Positions 56,345 to 64,000 of a DNA stretch of 64,000 bases are shown piece after piece (position 1 is the first letter of the stretch; each line of letters starts with the position of its first letter). The DNA comes from Klebsiella sp. RHBSTW-00484 (GTDB lineage: Bacteria > Pseudomonadota > Gammaproteobacteria > Enterobacterales > Enterobacteriaceae): positions 992,001 to 1,056,000 of the forward strand of contig NZ_CP055481.1 in assembly GCF_013705725.1 (NCBI RefSeq), in the 5' to 3' direction. Position numbers and translations under genes: made by a program. The notes beneath the pieces were generated by a model. The model made no database searches. It had not been told where the DNA came from and was given only the letters and a program-made list of their open reading frames with translations.

Positions 56345-56495
56345 ACAACGCCTTCCCGGAGGCGGCGCTGCGCACCTGTCCGGGCTGCAAAACTGAACCT
56401 GCTCCCGGGTTGCGGCTAACGCCTTACCCGGGCTACGGGACCGCAGACGGCTGTGAACCCGTAGCCCCGCTAAGCGTAGCGCGAGCGGGGGAGAT
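56345..56495. repeat. REP-type palindromes between ygfF and scsD
   Basis: Several GC-rich inverted units (TTCCCGGAGGCGGCGC, TTACCCGGGCTACGGG, GTAGCCCCGCTAAGCGTAGC with GAGCGGGG) between two convergent genes. Confidence 0.7.
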
Positions 56496-56498
56496 GCG

Positions 56499-56999
56499 CT
56501 ACGACGCCATCCACAGCCGCAGGCGCATCCCCCAACCGCTGGTCCAGCCGCTGGTGACCGACTTCACCTCGCCGCGCGAAATTACGACCAGAGTTGGCGT
56601 CACCTGCACATCCCACTGCTGTGAGAGCTGACCGCTGGCGTCGTTTATCGTCGGTAACGCCATCTTTTTATGCGCCAGCCACTTCTCCAGGGCAGCGTTA
56701 TCGCCGGAGCGCAGCGCCACGGTTATAACGTTACTGCCATCGTCAGCCAACGCGGCTACCGATGGCGTGGTGTAACGACATACGCCGCACCATGTGGCCC
56801 AGACGTACAGCAGCAGCGGACGTTCGTGGCTCATCGCCGCCAGGTCGACCGTCCGGCCATCAAGGGTTTGCAGCGGTGTGCTGGTGAAATTTTGCGGCAA
56901 TGCGGGTTTACGCACGTAATCCACCGCCAGGCTTATCGCCACCCCAATCAATAGCAAGACGATCCCCTCGCGCAGCCAGCGCGTTAATTTACTGCGCAT
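56499..56999 (-). CDS. scsD: Suppressor of copper sensitivity protein ScsD, membrane-anchored thioredoxin-like
   Basis: 166 residues: an N-terminal signal anchor (LREGIVLLLIGVAISLAV) and a periplasmic TlpA/thioredoxin-like domain with active site WCGVC near residue 71 and the cis-proline VTPTLVV near 132. It overlaps the scsC stop by eleven bases. It is thought to take electrons from ScsB as part of the Scs copper and redox-stress system described in Salmonella. Confidence 0.92.
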   Translation of the reverse strand: MRSKLTRWLREGIVLLLIGVAISLAVDYVRKPALPQNFTSTPLQTLDGRTVDLAAMSHERPLLLYVWATWCGVCRYTTPSVAALADDGSNVITVALRSGDNAALEKWLAHKKMALPTINDASGQLSQQWDVQVTPTLVVISRGEVKSVTSGWTSGWGMRLRLWMAS

Positions 57000-57588
57000 C
57001 CGCTTTCGCCAGCTGTTCTTTCACCAGCCCCTCCAGATCTGCTTCGGGGATTGCGCCCGCTACCATCTCGTCGCCGATAATGGTGGCCGGTGTGCCCTGA
57101 ATATTCAGTACCTGCGATAAAATCAGGTTCATCTTCAGCGACTCCATGGTTTTCTCATCGATCTTCACCCCGTCGGTGGCGGTTTTCTGCTGCGCGGCGT
57201 GAATGCTGGCATCATCGTGATAGCCCTTTTTCGCCATCAGCCGCTGATGCAGCGTCCAAAACTTATCTGGCTGCTGCTGCCAGGTTGAGAGCGCGGCTTT
57301 GGCTGCGTTGACCGAACTTTGCCCCTTAAACGGCAGTAGCTTCACAATCAGTAAAACGTCAGGATTATCATGGACGATTTTCTCCAGCATTGGGTCGAAC
57401 TGCTTGCAGTAAGGGCAGTTGTAATCCGTGAATGAGACGATGGTCAGTTTCGGCTCTTTGGCTCCCATACGCGGGCTTAAGGGATCGTTAAACAGCAGCC
57501 TGGCGAGCTGGTCATCGGTGGACGATTCCGGCGCGGCCATGCTAAATGTTGCTATGCACAGCAGCAGTAATGCGGTGATGATTCTCAT
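56989..57588 (-). CDS. scsC: Suppressor of copper sensitivity protein ScsC, DsbA/DsbG-like
   Basis: 199 residues with a cleavable signal peptide (MRIITALLLLCIATFSMA) and a periplasmic DsbA-like domain with active site CPYC (YNCPYCKQFD) near residue 58 and cis-Pro IQGTPATII near 163. Family members protect thiols against copper and keep periplasmic proteins reduced. Two bases after scsB. Confidence 0.93.
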   Translation of the reverse strand: MRIITALLLLCIATFSMAAPESSTDDQLARLLFNDPLSPRMGAKEPKLTIVSFTDYNCPYCKQFDPMLEKIVHDNPDVLLIVKLLPFKGQSSVNAAKAALSTWQQQPDKFWTLHQRLMAKKGYHDDASIHAAQQKTATDGVKIDEKTMESLKMNLILSQVLNIQGTPATIIGDEMVAGAIPEADLEGLVKEQLAKADAQ

Positions 57589-57590
57589 GA

Positions 57591-59600
57591 TTATTTTCCT
57601 TTCGCAGCGGATAGGGTGGCGAGAAGCTCTTCTCGATTTAATAGCGCAGGCAGCGTCTGGCCCTGCGGTAACGCCGGTCCATAAACCTGATTGAACGGTA
57701 CGGCGGCGCTGCCGCGAGCGGTCAGAAACTGGCTAATGGTGTCCGACGGTCGACTCCAGTCGCCGCGCAGCGCCACCACATCCGGGGCTGAGAGCGCCTC
57801 CTGTACCTCATCACGAAGCAATACGTTGTATTTATTGGCTTTACAGGTCACGCACCAGTCGGCAGTTACATCGACAAACACTCGCTGATGATTTGCCAGC
57901 GCGTCGGCAATCGCCTGTTCACTGAGCGGTTGCCAGTTGACGCGATCGCGGCGCGAGCCCTGGCCTTCCGGTGGTGAAATCAAAGCAACCGCGACCGCAA
58001 TCACCAGGGCCAGCGCTGCGGCCTGTAGCGCCGTACGCCAGCGGTAGCGCCAGGCCGTCGCCAGCAGCAGAACGAGAGCCAGAATCACCAACAGTGCGAG
58101 CACCGGCAGGCGACCTATGTGCACCGTCAGCAGACTTACCAGCCACAGCGACGAGGCGAGCATCATCAGCCCGAGAATGACCCGAACGCGGTTCATCCAG
58201 CGGCCTGGGCGAGGAAGATGTCGGGTGAAACCGGGCCAGGCGACAATCAGCAACCACGGCAGGCTCATTCCCAGACCCATCGCGAAGAAGATCCCCCACA
58301 GCAGCGGTAGTGGCGCAACGAGCGCCACCGATACGGCTGTGCCGAGAAACGGCGCGGTACACGGCGTGGCGAGAAGCGTGGCGAATGCCCCTTGGCAGAA
58401 GTGGCCCAATAAACCGCTTCCGCCGCGGGTGGCCAGAAACGTGCTGGTGTTAGAGGTGAGGCGAAACTCAAACAGCCCCATCAGGCTGGCGCTGAACAGC
58501 ACCATCACCATCGCCATCGCACCGATAAACCACGGATTCTGGAACTGAATGCCCCAGCCCAGCGCCTGATTGCCCAGCCTTAACAGGGTCATCATCAGCG
58601 CCAAAACGAGGAAAGAGGCGATAATCCCGCCAACGGATGCCAGGAACTGGCGTCTTATTACCCCGCGCTGCTGGTTAGCGCTTTGCACCAGCGTGCCCAG
58701 CTTCATGGCCAGTGCCGGCAGCACGCAGGGCATCACGTTGAGGATCAGGCCCCCGGCCAGCGCCATCAGCAGCACCCACCACAGGGACAGTTCCGGTGCA
58801 GCGGTCCCCTGAACAATGGCAACCCGGCTCTCCTCGGCCTGACCGCCCTCGGCAAGCACCAGCGATAAAGTCTTACCGCTGAGGTTTGGCGCAGCATCGC
58901 CCCAGCTATCGGTGACCGGCAGCGTGGCGATAAGCGTATTCCCCTTGATGGCGAAGGCGGGCTTGCCGAAATCCACGTCATCCATACTGTCGATAAATAG
59001 CGAAGGCTGCTGCCAGCCTGATTCGCGAACGGCGGTGACCGTTAACTTACCGCTGATATAGCTGGCGCTACGCTGCGAGGTCAGGCCGTCCGTCAGCGGC
59101 AGAGTGCCTATCGCCCGGGTGAAGTCGTAGCGAAAATCGCTTCCAGCGGGGGAGGTCATATCCAGCGAGAAGGGATAGTCGGTGAGAATACAGACGTTGC
59201 TACAGGTGGATAGCGTCAGCACACCGTGCAGGGTTTCCGGCAGCGGGCCGCGAATCTCCAGTGGGAAGCTGACGTTGCCGTGATAGCCCTGAGTAGAAAT
59301 CCCGGCGACGTCAAAGCGCTGCGGCGTTGGCCAGTGCCAACTGACATCAAGCGGTTTTGACCAGGTTATTGCCGGAGCAATTCCCCCCTCACCCGGCGAG
59401 CGCCAGTAGGTTTTCCAGCCCTTTTCCAGCGCGACGTCCAGCAGCAAGCGCGTTTCGCCGCTGCTCTCATTTTGCGCGCGCAGCCTGACGCTGGCGTGTT
59501 GATTATCGGCGGCGCGTAACCAGCCGCTGTCGGCGGCCTGACTGACGGGCAGCCATAGCCAAAGCAGGCAGACCAGTAGTCGCCTGAATACCATAAGCAT
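57591..59600 (-). CDS. scsB: Suppressor of copper sensitivity protein ScsB, DsbD-like electron transporter
   Basis: 669 residues in three parts: signal peptide and periplasmic N-terminal domain (to about 270) with the CSNVCI cysteines near 135; a polytopic DsbD-type membrane domain (about 275-540) with the two redox cysteines in VMPCVLPALAMKLG and ATPCTAPFLG; and a C-terminal periplasmic thioredoxin domain with ADWCVTCKANK near 580. It passes electrons from cytoplasmic thioredoxin to ScsC and ScsD. Confidence 0.94.
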   Translation of the reverse strand: MLMVFRRLLVCLLWLWLPVSQAADSGWLRAADNQHASVRLRAQNESSGETRLLLDVALEKGWKTYWRSPGEGGIAPAITWSKPLDVSWHWPTPQRFDVAGISTQGYHGNVSFPLEIRGPLPETLHGVLTLSTCSNVCILTDYPFSLDMTSPAGSDFRYDFTRAIGTLPLTDGLTSQRSASYISGKLTVTAVRESGWQQPSLFIDSMDDVDFGKPAFAIKGNTLIATLPVTDSWGDAAPNLSGKTLSLVLAEGGQAEESRVAIVQGTAAPELSLWWVLLMALAGGLILNVMPCVLPALAMKLGTLVQSANQQRGVIRRQFLASVGGIIASFLVLALMMTLLRLGNQALGWGIQFQNPWFIGAMAMVMVLFSASLMGLFEFRLTSNTSTFLATRGGSGLLGHFCQGAFATLLATPCTAPFLGTAVSVALVAPLPLLWGIFFAMGLGMSLPWLLIVAWPGFTRHLPRPGRWMNRVRVILGLMMLASSLWLVSLLTVHIGRLPVLALLVILALVLLLATAWRYRWRTALQAAALALVIAVAVALISPPEGQGSRRDRVNWQPLSEQAIADALANHQRVFVDVTADWCVTCKANKYNVLLRDEVQEALSAPDVVALRGDWSRPSDTISQFLTARGSAAVPFNQVYGPALPQGQTLPALLNREELLATLSAAKGK

Positions 59601-59648
59601 AAATTTTCTCCGTAAATGAATGATTAACCTGAACCGTCAGGCCAGTGC

Positions 59649-60008
59649 TCATTCACGGAAAACACATAATCGGAGATGCACCCGTAACCGGGGAGGAGAA
59701 ATTTCGCGGGGGGGCCAGAGGCGCTCAATACGCGCAGGACTTGCCGCCAGTACCGCCAGCAGCAGGGCGATGGCAAATAGCGCGCCTTCGAACAGCATCG
59801 GCGGAACGGCCATCAGCGATTTGGCGCTCAGCTCGCAGGGCGTCACCGGCTCATCGCTATTACTCTGACCCTGCTGTACCGATTGAGTGGCGGCAGTCGC
59901 ATTTATGACAAGCGCATGCATCCCGGCCATACGCTGCGCGGTGCATATCAGCACCACCAGACAGGCAAGGGCTACAAGAAGGATGGCTTTGCGTTGTCGC
60001 TTGATCAT
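59649..60008 (-). CDS. scsA: Suppressor of copper sensitivity protein ScsA-like
   Basis: 119 residues, a small membrane protein with two hydrophobic segments (AILLVALACLVVLICTA and MLFEGALFAIALLLAVLAA) separated by a polar loop with one cysteine. Length, topology and place before scsB match ScsA of Salmonella. Its molecular role is unknown; it is proposed to affect peroxide and copper tolerance. Confidence 0.82.
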   Translation of the reverse strand: MIKRQRKAILLVALACLVVLICTAQRMAGMHALVINATAATQSVQQGQSNSDEPVTPCELSAKSLMAVPPMLFEGALFAIALLLAVLAASPARIERLWPPREISPPRLRVHLRLCVFRE

Positions 60009-60087
60009 GATCGCCTCAATTATTCACGTGGCCTATCTTATCGGGCGAAAGCTTTTTGGCAATGTTAATGCTGTAAAGAAGTGTCTG

Positions 60088-60277
60088 TACCCGTCGTACT
60101 TCAAGTTGCAGGTGTGTTGACTGCGTTCGTTCACCCGAATCACTTACCAAAGTAAGCTCATCGGGATTCACTCTCTTGCCGCGTTACTCGGCCTACGGCC
60201 TCGCCCCTTCGGGGCCAGCGCAAGCGCTGTTCAAGGTACAAGTGCCTTGTCCTGCAACTCGAATTACTTAGGGTATA
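60088..60277. repeat. ERIC element with one internal insertion
   Basis: 190 bp. Standard arms (TACCCGTCGTACTTCAAGTTGC ... GCAACTCGAATTACTTAGGGTATA by position 60088-60110 and 60254-60277) are separated by about 63 extra bases after CTCTCTTGCCGC. The insertion has its own palindromes (GGCCTCGCC with GGGGCC; AGCGCAAGCGCT) and resembles, in reverse complement, the second insertion of the 19415-19673 element. Confidence 0.85.
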
Positions 60278-60324
60278 TATCGTGGGGTTTTTTGCCCCCT
60301 CCCGGCCGGGAGAGGGCAGAAGCA

Positions 60325-61797
<1,473 letters not shown>

Positions 61798-61879
61798 CTA
61801 GCAAAGGGGATATAAATGTCACGATATAACAATTTTCCCTGCGTGGGATTTGTTACATCGAAAAAACAGGGTGTTATTT

Positions 61880-62635
61880 TCAGGCGAGTTTACGCGCTAA
61901 TTTACGCCCGAGGCTTTCAAGAATATAAATAACCGGGATCTGCGTCGTAATATCGTAGACTCCGCCGATGCGAGTTTGCGGGACGTGCCATGAGAGATTA
62001 AAGTCTGCAAGCTTTGCCAGCCGCGAGTGTTCGTGGCTGGTGATGGACATCACTTTACAGCGGTGCAGGCTAAACTGGCTGGCGAAACGCAGGATCTCTT
62101 CGGTTTCGCCGGAGACCGACAGCACGATCGCCAGCGCATTGCGCGCCATATCATTGGTGACCGGGAAATAAGGGTCATCGATATGATTGCTGAATTTCCC
62201 AACGTTAGAAAAGAAGCGGGCACCATATTTCGCCAATGCGCCGGAAGTCCCCGCGCCAACGAAAATAATACGCTCAGAAGAGAGGATAATATCGACGGCC
62301 TGTTCCAGTAATCCATCAAATTCATCATTATTGACGCTTTTGAAAAAGCTCATTATTTCACTGGCACCGATATTTGCCTGTTGAGGCTCATTCTGCTCCA
62401 GATATAATTTAAAGCGTACGCGAAACTCTGAGTAGCCTTCGCACTGCAGTTTACGGCAGAAGCGCAGGACGGTTGTCGTAGAGACTCCGACGGCTTCCGC
62501 CAGTTCGCGGATGGTCATATACATCACTTTGTCACGATTCTTAATAACGTAGTGATAGACCATCATCTCAAGATTGTTGAGACTGGCGATAGCAGCGTGG
62601 GAGAAGATACTCACAGTGGCAAACTCACAATTCAT
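61880..62635 (-). CDS. RpiR/MurR-family transcriptional regulator
   Basis: 251 residues: N-terminal helix-turn-helix of the RpiR family (YMTIRELAEAVGVSTTTVLRFCRKLQ) and a C-terminal SIS sugar-phosphate-binding domain (RIIFVGAGTSGALAKYGARFF, later ALAIVLSVSGETEEIL). SIS regulators sense sugar phosphates; lying 121 bases upstream of bglA on the same strand it probably controls bglA, possibly with glucose-6-phosphate-like ligands. E. coli K-12 has no such gene here. Divergent from yqfB with 23 bases between starts. Confidence 0.88.
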   Translation of the reverse strand: MNCEFATVSIFSHAAIASLNNLEMMVYHYVIKNRDKVMYMTIRELAEAVGVSTTTVLRFCRKLQCEGYSEFRVRFKLYLEQNEPQQANIGASEIMSFFKSVNNDEFDGLLEQAVDIILSSERIIFVGAGTSGALAKYGARFFSNVGKFSNHIDDPYFPVTNDMARNALAIVLSVSGETEEILRFASQFSLHRCKVMSITSHEHSRLAKLADFNLSWHVPQTRIGGVYDITTQIPVIYILESLGRKLARKLA

Positions 62636-62658
62636 AATGACCAGGACGGAATTATATC

Positions 62659-62970
62659 ATGCAGCAGAATGACATTACCTTTTTTCAGCGCTTTCAGGAC
62701 GACATCCTTGCCGGGCGTAAAACCATTACTATCCGCGATGCTGCCGAATCGCACTTTAAAGTGGGCGATATCTTGCGCGTTGGCCGCTACGAAGATAACG
62801 GCTATTTTTGTACCATCCGCGTAGTGGCGACCTCAACGGTAACTCTGGAGACGCTGACCGATCTGCATGCGCAGCAGGAGAATATGACGCTGACGCAACT
62901 ACGAGACGTGATTGCGGAGATCTATCCGGGTGAACAGCAGTTTTATGTCATTGAATTCGAAACGCTTTAA
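62659..62970 (+). CDS. yqfB: ASCH-domain N4-acetylcytidine amidohydrolase YqfB
   Basis: 103 residues, identical in length to E. coli YqfB, which hydrolyses N4-acetylcytidine to cytidine. The ASCH fold motif [22 protein letters not shown] at positions 5-26 and the catalytic Thr-Lys-Glu set (Lys near 21, Thr near 24, Glu in [12 protein letters not shown]) appear present. Confidence 0.93.
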   Translation: MQQNDITFFQRFQDDILAGRKTITIRDAAESHFKVGDILRVGRYEDNGYFCTIRVVATSTVTLETLTDLHAQQENMTLTQLRDVIAEIYPGEQQFYVIEFETL

Positions 62971-63098
62971 TAAAATAGTGAACGACTGTTAGTTGAAATT
63001 TAACTGTAACACTATGATTTTATAGTATTCATAAATATTCATCTTTTTATTTTAGCTAACAGGTGTTCACTGGAATCATTCTCAGTTAACCTAAGTGA

Positions 63099-63791
<693 letters not shown>

Positions 63792-63796
63792 ATTTC

Positions 63797-63930
63797 GCGA
63801 AATCTCCCGGTGGCGCTAACGCTGGCCGGGCTACGAGCCCGCGCGGTTTGTGGTTTGGTAGCCCGGACAAGGCGCGTCAAGCGCCGCCTCCGGGACATTC
63901 TCCGTTGGTGATGGCTTGCTTGCCAGGGCT
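63797..63930. repeat. REP-type palindromes after trhA
   Basis: GC-rich inverted units (CCCGGTGGCGCTAACGC with GGCCGGGCTACG; GTAGCCCGGACAAGGCGC with GGCGCCGCCTCCGGGAC), lying between trhA and a convergent gene. Confidence 0.75.
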
Positions 63931-63948
63931 ACGGCTTGGTTTTTTTAT

Positions 63949-64000
63949 TTAGACTACGGCTTTCACTATATCCATTAATCTGCGGATATCTTCTGGTCGT
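63949..64000 (-). CDS. 3' fragment of an unidentified gene at the right edge
   Basis: The minus strand reads into a frame ending ...RPEDIRRLMDIVKAVV and a stop at 63951-63949. Gene order in E. coli would put ygfZ here, but its C-terminus (PLPYSLEE) does not fit. Too short to identify. Confidence 0.35.
   Translation of the reverse strand, partial: RPEDIRRLMDIVKAVV

Noticed and set aside
60280..60324. Intrinsic terminator for bglA at the GGCCGGGAG hairpin
   Set aside because: On the bglA strand the stem is followed by an A-run, not a T-run; the T-run lies on the wrong side for bglA transcription.

Overview
This window is chromosomal DNA of a member of the Enterobacteriaceae. Gene order follows the Escherichia coli speA-to-yqfA segment almost gene for gene, but the protein sequences diverge from E. 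coli. It also carries genes that E. coli K-12 lacks here: the scsABCD copper/thiol operon, an RpiR-type regulator beside bglA, a lipoprotein between speA and speB, and a large RTX locus. Seven ERIC palindromes and several REP clusters fit a Kluyvera/Citrobacter/Enterobacter-type genome. I cannot name the species.

Layout. 1-4573: speA (partial), a lipoprotein gene, speB (putrescine synthesis through agmatine) and loiP. 4978-6969: tktA. 7298-12779: the cmtB-cmtA-yggP-yggF-yggD-yggC operon, a mannitol-type PTS with dehydrogenase, phosphatase, regulator and kinase. 13320-17779: epd-pgk-fbaA (central carbon metabolism) and mscS. 17804-19229: an IS4 copy in what was the mscS terminator. 19674-32810: the RTX locus. 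32980-34473: argO and yggE. 34593-41985: ygfI, then scpC-scpB-argK-scpA (methylmalonyl-CoA to propionyl-CoA) and argP. 42154-46082: rpiA, serA, an Ibs/Sib toxin-antisense pair, ygfA, 6S RNA and zapA. 46246-50557: ygfB-pepP-ubiH-ubiI. 50978-55537: gcvT-gcvH-gcvP. 55598-64000: ygfF, scsABCD, bglA with regulator, yqfB, trhA and a fragment of a further gene.

The outstanding region is 19674-32810, inserted between mscS and argO, which are neighbours in E. coli. It holds five tandem units. Each has a conserved AT-rich leader with a hairpin beside the ribosome-binding site, a small gene (about 146 codons), and, one base later, a gene starting with a common module of about 190 residues. In units 1-4 the second gene ends after that module; unit 1 has a frameshift and a stop, unit 2 is split by IS1, unit 3 is internally deleted, and unit 4 is intact. 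In unit 5 the module begins a 2228-residue RTX protein with a FrpC/ApxIVA-like self-processing module (Asp-Pro followed by a calcium-binding domain) and six RTX blocks. The order of motifs in the common module resembles the ADP-ribosyl cyclase/CD38 fold. I therefore propose an RTX-delivered NAD-consuming effector with an array of spare toxin-domain/partner cassettes. No type I secretion genes are in the window.
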